Positions 46,767-55,165 of a stretch of DNA of 64,000 nt are shown here, one piece after another. Both the position numbers and the translations under genes were made by a program. How positions within the stretch are numbered: the first letter of the stretch is position 1; each line of letters opens with the position of its first letter. The notes below the pieces were generated by a model, which saw only the letters and a program-made list of their open reading frames with translations, had not been told where the DNA came from and did not search any database. The stretch lies in the NCBI RefSeq assembly GCF_014873535.1, contig NZ_JADBEF010000001.1, forward strand, positions 868,001 through 932,000, written 5' to 3'. Source of the DNA: Nonomuraea africana (lineage in GTDB: Bacteria; Actinomycetota; Actinomycetes; Streptosporangiales; Streptosporangiaceae).

Positions 46767-47591
46767 ATGATCGAGTTCCATCCGGTGACCAAGCACATCG
46801 GCGCCGAGGTGACCGGCGTCGACCTGCGCAAACCGCTCTCGCCCGAGGAGGTCGCCACCCTCAGGCAGGGCTGGCTGCGCCACCTCGTGCTGTTCTTCCG
46901 CGACCAGCACATCGACGACGAGCAGCACCTGCAGTTCGCGCTCAACTTCGGCACGCTCAACCACCCCGCCTTCAAGAAGGACGGCGCCAGCCCCATCCAC
47001 GTGCTCGACCAGACCGACCCCAAGGGGGAGGGCGGCGACGAGTGGCACAGCGACAACACCTTCGAGCCCACCCCGCCGATGGGCTCCCTGCTGCGCTGCG
47101 TCCAGCTGCCGAGCGTGGGCGGCGACACCCTCTGGGCCAACACCTACCTCGCCTACGAGACCCTCTCGCCGCCGCTGCAGCGGCTGTGCGACGAGCTGAC
47201 GGCCGTCCACGACATCACCGGCTCCATGAGGAAGGCGATCTCCAAGGGGCACCCCTTCGACCTGGCCGAGGTGCAGGCCAAGTGGCCGCCGCTCGAACGT
47301 CCCGTGGTGCGCGTCCACGCCGAGACCGGCCGCAAGGCGCTGTTCGTCAACCGCGCCTCCACCACCCGCCTGGTCGGCCTGTCCGACAGGGAGAACGAGG
47401 CGCTGCTGCCGCTGCTGATCGACCACATCCGCTCACCCGAGTACCAGGTGCGGCTGAACTGGCGGCCGGGCACGCTCGCCTTCTGGGACAACCGCTCCAC
47501 CCAGCACTACGCCGTCGCCGACTACACCGAACGCCGCCGCATGCACCGGGTCACCATCAACGCCTTCTCCGAGCACGCGGACGCCCCGTAG
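46767..47591 (+). CDS. TauD/TfdA-family Fe(II)/2-oxoglutarate dioxygenase
   Basis: 274 residues, usual for TauD. The iron ligands are H94 and D96 (EWHSDNTF) and H247 (STQHYAVADY); R261 in MHRVTI should bind 2-oxoglutarate. Such enzymes hydroxylate taurine, alkylsulfonates, phenoxyacids or related compounds; the substrate is not known and no sulfonate transporter is adjacent. ATG 46767 follows GGAGG by 4 nt. Two palindromes in the 116-bp divergent region suggest control by at least one repressor encoded elsewhere. Confidence 0.92.
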   Translation: MIEFHPVTKHIGAEVTGVDLRKPLSPEEVATLRQGWLRHLVLFFRDQHIDDEQHLQFALNFGTLNHPAFKKDGASPIHVLDQTDPKGEGGDEWHSDNTFEPTPPMGSLLRCVQLPSVGGDTLWANTYLAYETLSPPLQRLCDELTAVHDITGSMRKAISKGHPFDLAEVQAKWPPLERPVVRVHAETGRKALFVNRASTTRLVGLSDRENEALLPLLIDHIRSPEYQVRLNWRPGTLAFWDNRSTQHYAVADYTERRRMHRVTINAFSEHADAP

Positions 47592-47795
47592 CCGGGCGAC
47601 ATGGCCGGGCGACGGAGCCGGGCGACGTGACGGCGGCCCGCCGGAGTCCCGCTGGAGTGGCGTGAAGGACGGACGTCGGCCCCGCGCCCACGGTGGGCTC
47701 AACGGGGCTTGCCGTACCTGCCGGAGAGCACCCGGCCGACCCGAGAGCGGCGCTCGCGGGCGAATTCGTCGGCGAGACCTGGTAACAAGGAGCAC

Positions 47796-49880
47796 ATGAC
47801 TGAAGCAGTCGCGATGATGCGGGAAGAAGCCGAGACCCACCTCCGCGCGCTCGCGGGGGAGCACGCGCGGCTGCGTGACGACCAGTGGTCGGCGATCGAG
47901 GCCCTGGTGGTCGAGCGCCGCAGGGTCCTGGTCGTCCAGCGCACGGGGTGGGGCAAGTCGGCCGTCTACTTCGTCGCCACCGCGCTGCTCAGGGAGCTCG
48001 GCGAGGGCCCCACGGTCATCGTCTCCCCGCTGCTGGCGTTGATGCGCAACCAGATCGCCGCCGCCGAGCGCGCCGGCATCCGGGCCGTGACCATCAACTC
48101 CGCCAACCCCGAGGAGTGGGAGGAGGTCTACGGGCGGGTGGCCGAGGGCCTGGTCGACGTGCTGCTGGTCAGCCCCGAACGGCTCAACAACCCCGACTTC
48201 CGCGACAACGTGCTGCCCGAGCTGGCCGAGAGCGCCGGGCTGGTCGTGGTCGACGAGGCCCACTGCATCTCCGACTGGGGCCACGACTTCAGGCCCGACT
48301 ACCGCAGGCTGGCGACGCTGTTCGAGGAGCTGCCGCCGGGCATCCCGGTGCTGGCGACCACCGCCACGGCCAACGCGCGCGTCACCCGCGACGTGGCCGA
48401 GCAGCTGGGCGGCGGCGACACCCTCGTGCTGCGCGGGCCGCTGGAGCGCGACAGCCTCCACCTCTCCGTCGTCCGGCTGGCCACCGCCGAGCAGCGCCTG
48501 GCCTGGCTGGGCCAGACGCTCAACGAGCTGCCGGGCTCGGGCATCGTCTACACCCTCACCGTCGCCGCCGCCCACGAGATCGCCTCCTACCTGCGCGAGC
48601 AGGGCCACGAGGTGGCCGCCTACTCGGGCCAGACCGAACCGGCCGAACGGCTGGCGGCCGAGGAGGCCCTGCTCACCAACAAGATCAAGGCGCTGGTCGC
48701 CACCAGCGCCCTCGGCATGGGCTTCGACAAGCCCGACCTGGGCTTCGTCATCCACGTCGGTGCCCCGCAGTCGCCGGTCGCCTACTACCAACAGGTCGGC
48801 AGGGCCGGCCGCGGCGTGGAGCGGGCCGAGGTGATCCTGCTGCCCGGCACCGAAGACCGCGACATCTGGGCCTACTTCACCTCCCTGGCCTTCCCGCCCG
48901 AGCCGGTCGTCCGGGCCACGCTCGGCGCGCTGGAGGCGGGCGGGGTGATGTCCACCCAGGCGCTCGAGACGGTCGTCGACCTCAGCCGCAGCCGCCTCGA
49001 GATGATGCTCAAGGTGCTCGACGTCGACGGAGCGGTGCGCAGGGTCAAGGGCGGCTGGATCGCCACCGGCGAGGAGTGGGCCTACGACGCCGAGCGCTAC
49101 GCCCGCATCGCCGCGGAGCGCAGGGCCGAGCAGGAGGCCATGCTCGGCTACCTCACCTCCACCGAGTGCAGGGAGGAGTACCTGCGCAGGCGGCTCGACG
49201 ACGACGCCGCGGCCCCCTGCGGGCGCTGCGACAACTGCACGGGCCTGCACCGCTCGCCCGAGATCGCGCCGGTGGCGGTCGAGAGCGCCCGCCAGACGCT
49301 GTCCAGGCCGGGCGTCGAGGTCGAGGCCCGCAGGCAGTGGCCCACGGGCCTGTCCGACCTGTCGGGGCGCATCAAGCCCGAGCTGGGCGCCGAGCCCGGC
49401 AGGGCGCTGGGCAGGCTCACCGACATCGGCTGGGGCAACAGGCTGAGGGAGCTGTTCAACGGCCCCGACACGCAGCTGCCCGACGACATGTTCAGGGCCG
49501 TCATCCAGGTGCTGGCGGCGTGGGAGTGGAAGCAGCGGCCGGTGGCGGTCGTCAACGTGCCCTCGGGGTCGAGGCCGCAGCTGGTGCGCGGCTTCGCCGA
49601 ACGGCTGGCGACGGTGGGGCGGCTGACCTACCTCGGCGAGCTCGGCTACCGGGCGGGCTCGCCCGGCCAGCAGTTCAACAGCGCGAAGCGGGTCCAGGCG
49701 ATCAGGGGCACGCTGGCGATGCCCAGGGAACTGGGCGCGGCGATCGCCCAGTGCGGCGGCCCCGTCCTGCTGATCGACGACAGGGTCGACACCGGCTGGA
49801 CGATGACCCTCGGCGCGGCGCTGATCCGCCACGCGGGCGCGCCTGCCGTCCTGCCCCTGGCGCTCGCCACGACGTCCTGA
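47796..49880 (+). CDS. RecQ-family DNA helicase fused to a phosphoribosyltransferase-like domain
   Basis: 694 residues. Helicase motifs: Walker A-type TGWGKS (50-55), DEAH (VVDEAHCISDWGHDFRPDY), TATA (LATTATAN), and motif VI QQVGRAGRGVERAE. A zinc-binding region CREEY...CGRCDNC closes the RecQ core. From about residue 480 the sequence leaves RecQ: the end shows VLLIDDRVDTGWT (657-669), a PRPP-loop-like motif of type I phosphoribosyltransferases, preceded by VVNVPSGSRPQLVRGFAERLA. The helicase should unwind DNA 3'-5'; the PRT-like part may bind a nucleotide. ATG 47796 follows AAGGAG. It converges with the ABC solute-binding remnant. Confidence 0.9.
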   Translation: MTEAVAMMREEAETHLRALAGEHARLRDDQWSAIEALVVERRRVLVVQRTGWGKSAVYFVATALLRELGEGPTVIVSPLLALMRNQIAAAERAGIRAVTINSANPEEWEEVYGRVAEGLVDVLLVSPERLNNPDFRDNVLPELAESAGLVVVDEAHCISDWGHDFRPDYRRLATLFEELPPGIPVLATTATANARVTRDVAEQLGGGDTLVLRGPLERDSLHLSVVRLATAEQRLAWLGQTLNELPGSGIVYTLTVAAAHEIASYLREQGHEVAAYSGQTEPAERLAAEEALLTNKIKALVATSALGMGFDKPDLGFVIHVGAPQSPVAYYQQVGRAGRGVERAEVILLPGTEDRDIWAYFTSLAFPPEPVVRATLGALEAGGVMSTQALETVVDLSRSRLEMMLKVLDVDGAVRRVKGGWIATGEEWAYDAERYARIAAERRAEQEAMLGYLTSTECREEYLRRRLDDDAAAPCGRCDNCTGLHRSPEIAPVAVESARQTLSRPGVEVEARRQWPTGLSDLSGRIKPELGAEPGRALGRLTDIGWGNRLRELFNGPDTQLPDDMFRAVIQVLAAWEWKQRPVAVVNVPSGSRPQLVRGFAERLATVGRLTYLGELGYRAGSPGQQFNSAKRVQAIRGTLAMPRELGAAIAQCGGPVLLIDDRVDTGWTMTLGAALIRHAGAPAVLPLALATTS

Positions 49881-49895
49881 CGGGTCGCGGGCGCG

Positions 49896-50078
49896 TCAGG
49901 ACGCCACGCCCATCGTCACCACGTCGTATCCGTTGAACACCGGGCTGACGTGCACGTTCGTGGCGTTCCTCCCGCGGATCAGCGGCGCCTTGCTCCACAG
50001 CAGCGGCAGCATCAACGCCTCCTCCAGCAGCAACCGCTCGGCCGCCTGCCACGTCCTTGCCCGCCGGCCGGGGTCGCG
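49896..50078 (-). pseudogene. C-terminal remnant of a peptide ABC solute-binding protein
   Basis: Minus-strand translation from 50075 (RTWQAAERLLLEEALMLPLL, then WSKAPLIRG and VHVSPVFNGYDVVTMGVAS, stop at 49896) matches the closing segment of SBP_bac_5 lipoproteins, where the terminal helix is followed by the IPL-type strand. It has no start and begins right at the stop codon of the downstream-oriented kinase gene, so most of the gene has been deleted. Confidence 0.72.
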
Positions 50079-50972
50079 TCAGAGGCGTGGGCGAGCCCCG
50101 AGGTGCGAGATCGCCTTGGCGGCGAGGCTGCAGCCGGCCGACAGCGCCTCGGCCGGCGGCTTGCCCGCCAGCCACGCGGGCAGGAAGCCGGCGCAGAACG
50201 CGTCACCCGCGCCGGTGCCGTCGACCACCCGCTCCACGGGCTCGGCGGCCACCCTGACCGGCTCGGGACGGCCGTTGGTGTACCACAGCGCGCCGTCGAC
50301 GTTCATCTTGATGACGACCTGCGGGAACCATGCGGTGAGCACCTTGGCCGCGGCCTCAGGGTCGTCGCGGCCCGTCAGCACCCTGGCCTGGTCGGCGTTG
50401 GCGAACAGCAGCTTCGCGCCGTTGGTCCACTCGAGGAACGGCTCGGCCCCGGTGCGCTCGAGCGGCGCGGAGGAGGAGCAGTCGACCGAGATCGACATGC
50501 CGGACCTGCGCGCCATCTCCAGCGCCGCCTGGCCCGCCTCGCGGGACCCCTCGTTGATCAGCGTGTAGCCGGAGAGGTGCAGGTGACCGCCCGAGTTGAA
50601 CAGGTCGCGCGGCAGGTCTTCAGGGGACAGCGCGGCGTTGGCGCCGGGATCGGACAGCATGGTGCGCTCGCCCTTGTGGGTGACGAGCACCACGCAGGTG
50701 CCGGTCGGCCGCTCGGGATCCATCACGAGCCTGGCGTCGACGCCGTAGCCCATGAGCTCCATGTCTCGGTTACGCCCGGTGATGTCGGCGCCGCGGCGGC
50801 CGATGAAGGCGACTTCCGCGCCCTCGACCGCCAGCCAGGAGGCGATGTTCGCCCCGGAACCGCCACCGTGCATGGTAACGATCGCCGGGGTGTCGCTCGC
50901 CCTGGCGAGGGCGTAGCGGGCGCGCGCGACCGCATCGGTCATGAGATCGCCCACCACCACGACCCGCGTCAT
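50079..50972 (-). CDS. PfkB-family carbohydrate kinase
   Basis: 297 residues of ribokinase fold. Seen are VVVVGDLMTDAVA at the start, the substrate loop HGGGSGANIASWLAVEG, and the catalytic/anion-hole motif DGTGAGDAFCAGFLPA near the end with the base Asp in GAGD. It phosphorylates a sugar or nucleoside in the cytoplasm; which one is unknown. ATG 50972 is taken because the peptide MTRVVVVGD begins the first strand. Its stop abuts the solute-binding remnant, suggesting the kinase belonged to a sugar/peptide uptake locus now lost. Confidence 0.9.
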   Translation of the reverse strand: MTRVVVVGDLMTDAVARARYALARASDTPAIVTMHGGGSGANIASWLAVEGAEVAFIGRRGADITGRNRDMELMGYGVDARLVMDPERPTGTCVVLVTHKGERTMLSDPGANAALSPEDLPRDLFNSGGHLHLSGYTLINEGSREAGQAALEMARRSGMSISVDCSSSAPLERTGAEPFLEWTNGAKLLFANADQARVLTGRDDPEAAAKVLTAWFPQVVIKMNVDGALWYTNGRPEPVRVAAEPVERVVDGTGAGDAFCAGFLPAWLAGKPPAEALSAGCSLAAKAISHLGARPRL

Positions 50973-51117
50973 GATGTCACCGCCTTGCTGCAATCCTTCG
51001 CGCCTGACGCCGAAAAACTTAACAGCTTCGGGCCTGCTCGTGGGGCATACACCGGACACCCGTTCCTAGTCGATGCACAAGCGTTGCCCAACGGGCGCCG
51101 CACGTGAGGTGCGGGTC

Positions 51118-51123
51118 TACGCT
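51118..51123 (+). promoter_or_regulatory. Probable -10 box giving a leaderless message
   Basis: TACGCT lies 7 nt before the GTG at 51131, which has no Shine-Dalgarno sequence, so transcription may start at the first codon. Confidence 0.4.
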
Positions 51124-51130
51124 CGGGACT

Positions 51131-53953
51131 GTGGATGCTCAGTATCCCGCCCACTGGGAGGCGGACGTCGTCCTGGCCGACGGCGGCACGGCGCACGTGC
51201 GGCCGATCAGGCCGGCGGACGCCGACCGGCTCAGGGCGTTCTACTCGCGACTGTCGGCCGAATCCATCTATTTCCGCTACTTCGGGCCCAGGCCCAAGTT
51301 GTCGGACCGCGAAGTGGCCTTCTTCACCAACGTCGACTACGTCGACAGGGTCGCCCTGATCGCCACGATCGGCACCGAGATGGTGGCCGTCGTCCGCTAC
51401 GACCGCACGGGCCCCGGCGAGGCCGAGGTGGCCTTCCTCGTCGAGGACGCCCACCAGGGCAGGGGCGTGGCCTCGGTCATGCTGGAGCATCTGGCCGCCA
51501 CCGCCCGCGAGCGCGGCATCGAGACCTTCATCGCCGACGTGCTGCCCGCCAACATGAAGATGATGGGCGTGCTGCGCCAGGTCGGCTACACCGCGCAGAG
51601 CCGCTTCGCCGACGGCGTGGTCCGCATGACGCTCGACCTCACCCCGACCGAGACCTCCGCCGAGGTGACGGCCTCGCGCGAGCACCGCGCCGAGGCGCGC
51701 TCCATCGCCAGGCTGCTCACCCCCGGCTCCGTCGCGGTCATCGGCGCCTCACGCGAGCCGGGCGGCGTCGGCCAGACCGTGCTGCGCAACCTCCTGGCCG
51801 CCGACTTCACCGGGCCCGTCTACCCCGTCCACCGCGAGGTACGGGCCGTGGCGGGCGTGCGGGCCTACCCGAGCGTCAAGGACATCGACGGCGAGGTCGA
51901 CCTCGCGGTGCTCGCCGTACCGGCCGACAGCGTGATCGACGTCGTCAAGGAGTGCGCGGAGAAGGGCGTGCGCGGCCTGGTCGTGGTCTCCTCCGGCTTC
52001 GGCGAGACGGGGCCGAAGGGGCGGGCGCGGCAGGACGAGCTGGCCCGCATCGCCCGCGCGTACGGCCTGCGCGTCGTCGGGCCCAACTGCCTCGGCATCG
52101 CCAACACCGACCCCGCCGTACGGCTCAACGCCACGCTCGCGGCGACCGTGCCGGGCAGGGGCAGGGTCGGCTTCTTCAGCCAGTCGGGCGCTCTCGGCAC
52201 CGCGCTGCTCCAGCGCGTCGCCCAGCGCGGCATCGGCATCTCCAGCTTCGTCTCGGCGGGCAACAGGGCCGACGTCTCGGGCAACGACCTCCTGCAGTAC
52301 TGGGAGGAGGACGAATCCACCGAGGTCATCTTGCTCTACCTCGAGTCGCTGGGTAACCCGCGCAAGTTCGCCCGTCTGGCCAGGCGCATCTCGCGTCGCA
52401 AGCCGATCGTCGTGGTCAAGAGCGGCGGCACCACCCAGGGCGTGCCCATCGGCCACTCCGCCTCCGCCCTGCGCCTGCCCGACAGCGCGCTCAGCTCGCT
52501 GTTCGAGCAGGCGGGCGTCATCAGGGTGGACGACCTCATCCAGCTGTTCGACGTCGGCCAGTTGCTGGCCTGCCAGCCGCTGCCCGCGGGGCCGCGCGTC
52601 GGCCTGGTCACCAACTCCGACGCGCTGGGCCTGCTGGCCGTCGACGCGTGCGTGAGCGCGGGGCTCGAGCCCCGCCCGCCGGTGAACCTGGGCGCGGCGG
52701 CGGGGGCCCAGGAGTTCGGTACGGCTCTCGCGGGCGTCCTCGCCGATCCCGACGTGGACGCGGCGGTCGTGATCTACATGCCGCCCATCCCGGGCGACTC
52801 CCGCTCGGTGGCGGGCGAGCTGGTCCGGGTCTCGCGTACGGCGGGCAAGCCGGTGCTGGCCACGTTCGAGGGCCAGCTCGGGATGCCACCCGAACTCCGC
52901 ACCGACCCGGACGTGCTCCCCGAACGCGGCTCGGTGCCCTCGTACGCGGCGCCTGAGGAGGCGGTCCGGGCACTGGCCCACGTCGTCCGGTACGCGGGCT
53001 GGCTCCAGCAGCCGGCGGGGGCACCACCCGAGCTCGACCACCTCGACACCGAAACCGCCCGCACCCTGGTCTCCGAAGCCCTCACCAAGGCGCCCCCCGC
53101 TCCGTCCGCCAAGACCTCAGCGGACGGACCATCGCCTCTTGGAGAGACCTCAGCCATCGAGTCCCCTTCGCCCTCCCAAGAGACGTCAGCCGGAGTCGAG
53201 GGGGTCGCGGGGCCGGAGACCTCGGCTGAAGTCCCTCCTTCCCCCGAAGGAACGCCGGCCGACGAAGTCCCGCCGACCGACGCCGAACCTGTGGAGATCG
53301 ACGCCACCGCGTTGCTCGCCTGCTACGGCATCACCGTCTGGCCCGCCGAGATCGTCCGAACCCCCGACGAGGCCGTCGCCGCCGCCGAACGCCTGGGCTG
53401 GCCCGTGGTCCTGAAGGCCGCCGACCCCGAGGCCGCCAAGCGGGCCGGCACCGTACGCCTCGGACTCCTCTCCCCGGCGGCGGTCCGTCAGGCCCATGCC
53501 GACCTCGCGGGACAGCTCGGCGCCGACGTGGTCCTCGCCGTCCAGGCGATGGCCCCGCAACCCGCGGTCCCCACGGTCGTGAGCGTCCTGGAGGACCCCG
53601 CCTTCGGCCCCGTCGTCTCCTTCGGCCTCGGCGACGTCACCGCCCGCCTCCTGCGCGACCGCGGCTACCGGCTCGCCCCGCTCACCGCCGACGACGCCGC
53701 GGGTCTGGTGCGCTCGGTGGCGGCCGCGCCGCTGCTGTTCGGCGAGTACGGCTACCCGCCGGTCGCGGTCGGCGCACTGCAGGAGCTCCTGGTACGGGTC
53801 GGCCGCCTGGCCAACGACCTGCCGGAGGTCGCCAGGCTCGACCTCGACCCCGTCCTGGTGGGGGAGTCGGAGGTGTTCGTGCTGGGCGCGCGTGCCGTAC
53901 TGAGAAGCCCGGAGGGCCCCCGCCGAGACGGCGGCCCCCGCCGCCTCGCCTGA
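51131..53953 (+). CDS. Bifunctional GNAT / ADP-forming acyl-CoA synthetase (Pat-like lysine acetyltransferase family)
   Basis: 940 residues. Residues ~20-175 are a GNAT domain (VAFLVEDAHQGRGVASVMLEHLA); ~190-290 a CoA-binding Rossmann domain (SVAVIGASREPGGVGQTVLRNLL); ~300-640 the succinyl-CoA-synthetase-like domains (GRVGFFSQSGALGTALL; GNRADVSGNDLL); ~715-935 an ATP-grasp domain. The order differs from enterobacterial Pat, where GNAT is C-terminal. Family members acetylate acyl-CoA synthetases on lysine; whether the ligase half is active here is uncertain. The linker at ~655-715 holds ETSA dodecapeptide repeats (36-bp DNA periods). Confidence 0.9.
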   Translation: MDAQYPAHWEADVVLADGGTAHVRPIRPADADRLRAFYSRLSAESIYFRYFGPRPKLSDREVAFFTNVDYVDRVALIATIGTEMVAVVRYDRTGPGEAEVAFLVEDAHQGRGVASVMLEHLAATARERGIETFIADVLPANMKMMGVLRQVGYTAQSRFADGVVRMTLDLTPTETSAEVTASREHRAEARSIARLLTPGSVAVIGASREPGGVGQTVLRNLLAADFTGPVYPVHREVRAVAGVRAYPSVKDIDGEVDLAVLAVPADSVIDVVKECAEKGVRGLVVVSSGFGETGPKGRARQDELARIARAYGLRVVGPNCLGIANTDPAVRLNATLAATVPGRGRVGFFSQSGALGTALLQRVAQRGIGISSFVSAGNRADVSGNDLLQYWEEDESTEVILLYLESLGNPRKFARLARRISRRKPIVVVKSGGTTQGVPIGHSASALRLPDSALSSLFEQAGVIRVDDLIQLFDVGQLLACQPLPAGPRVGLVTNSDALGLLAVDACVSAGLEPRPPVNLGAAAGAQEFGTALAGVLADPDVDAAVVIYMPPIPGDSRSVAGELVRVSRTAGKPVLATFEGQLGMPPELRTDPDVLPERGSVPSYAAPEEAVRALAHVVRYAGWLQQPAGAPPELDHLDTETARTLVSEALTKAPPAPSAKTSADGPSPLGETSAIESPSPSQETSAGVEGVAGPETSAEVPPSPEGTPADEVPPTDAEPVEIDATALLACYGITVWPAEIVRTPDEAVAAAERLGWPVVLKAADPEAAKRAGTVRLGLLSPAAVRQAHADLAGQLGADVVLAVQAMAPQPAVPTVVSVLEDPAFGPVVSFGLGDVTARLLRDRGYRLAPLTADDAAGLVRSVAAAPLLFGEYGYPPVAVGALQELLVRVGRLANDLPEVARLDLDPVLVGESEVFVLGARAVLRSPEGPRRDGGPRRLA
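53111..53226 (+). repeat. 36-bp repeat in the linker of the acyl-CoA ligase gene
   Basis: GAGACCTCAGC-type words start at 53111, 53144, 53180 and 53216 (33, 36 and 36 bp apart), giving K/E-T-S-A followed by Pro/Ser/Glu residues each time. Confidence 0.75.
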
Positions 53954-54300
53954 ACCACCGGAGAGGTAGGGGTACGACCCGGGCTGGCGCACCGAGGGCG
54001 TGCCCTTCGGCTGTTGGGTGGGGCCTGCTGGTTCGGAGAGGCGTCCCTGCGGTGCGCCCGCCGGTTCGTCGGCGGGCGTCCTTGGTCGGTCGGCGGCGCC
54101 TCTGGTTCTTCAACAGGGCGGGGCCTGCTGATAACCGGTTGTCCGTGACCTGGCGGGTGGCGAAATGTTATGTCAGGTAATTGTTCGCCATAGCGCCTCA
54201 TAAAAGTATCCGTTAAAGCCCTCGGCATAACGTATTGGGAAATATCCAGATATGTCCCGGTGAGTGTGAGCGGTGTCCGAGGGCTGGCAGGATGGATGCC
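53954..54300. other. Intergenic region with hairpin and AT-rich promoter part
   Basis: 347 bp, no gene. GGGGCCTGCTG occurs twice (~54020 and ~54120). 54165-54260 is unusually AT-rich; TTGTTC (54181-54186) and AAGTAT (54204-54209) at 17 bp are a possible promoter for the DUF5998 gene. Confidence 0.5.
54055..54078 (+). terminator. Hairpin downstream of the acyl-CoA ligase gene
   Basis: Perfect 9-bp arms CGCCCGCCG / CGGCGGGCG with a 6-nt loop, ~100 bp past the stop. Confidence 0.6.
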
Positions 54301-54891
54301 ATGAGGGAAACCCGAGTCTCAGCCGCGGGCCTGCGTGAAGCGATCGAGCGCAGCGGCTACTACCCCGACCTCGTCACCGATGCGGTCGAATCCGCGCTGG
54401 GCAAGGAGGCGGTGACCGCCTACGTGGTGCACCACGAGGCCACGTTCGACCCGGCGATGGAGGTGCGCAGGCACGTCACGGTCCTGGTCCTGACGGGCTC
54501 CCGGCTGCTGGTCTGCCACACCGACGAGCACCCGCCCGCCGAGGGCGTCTCGGCCTCCCACGCCTCCACCACCACCGAGGCCGTACGGCTCAGCCGCGTC
54601 CAGTCGGTCGCGGTGACCAGGGTCGTGCCCGACCCTGCCTCGTACGTCCCGGGGGTGCCGCCGACCGAGGCGACGCTCACGATCGGATGGGGCGCCATCT
54701 CCCACGTCGACCTCGAACCCGCCACCTGTGGCGACGAGAACTGCGAGGCCGACCACGGCTACACAGGCGCGATCACGGCCGACGACCTCTCGCTGCGGGT
54801 GAGCGAGGCGGCCGACGGTCCGGAAGCGGTGGGGCACGTCCTCGCCTTCGCCAAGGCCCTCTCCGAGGCCACCGCCCGCGCCGCCACCTAG
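54301..54891 (+). CDS. DUF5998 family protein
   Basis: 196 residues. GLREAIERSGYYPDLVTDAVESAL at the start, VVHHEATFD, RRHVTVLVLTGSRLLVCHTDEH and ISHVDLEPATCGDENCEADHGY are conserved in this actinobacterial family. The CGDENCEADH cluster could bind a metal. Cytoplasmic; function unknown. ATG 54301 matches the family start (54292 is an in-frame alternative). Its usual neighbours, the GNAT/acyl-CoA ligase before and the phosphatase-fold enzyme after, are both present here. Confidence 0.88.
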   Translation: MRETRVSAAGLREAIERSGYYPDLVTDAVESALGKEAVTAYVVHHEATFDPAMEVRRHVTVLVLTGSRLLVCHTDEHPPAEGVSASHASTTTEAVRLSRVQSVAVTRVVPDPASYVPGVPPTEATLTIGWGAISHVDLEPATCGDENCEADHGYTGAITADDLSLRVSEAADGPEAVGHVLAFAKALSEATARAAT

Positions 54892-55165
54892 CCCACCTAC
54901 CGAACCCTGCCGGCCTCCCGCCGGACCCTTGCCCGCCCGGTCGCCCGCCCGCCGGCCCCTTGCCCGCCCGCCGGTGTGAGGGTGGCCGTGGCGCGAGGGC
55001 GGCATGCGAGCTGCCCTGGTGTGGGGAAGCCCACCGGGCATGGGCGCTTGTGAGCGGCCCTGGGAGGGCCGTACAACCCCCTGGGAGGTTCGGTGGTGCC
55101 GGCACTATCGAAAACCGTGGCCACCCGCTAGAACGGTGCGAAAAGGCCGAGGAGTGAGGTTCGTG

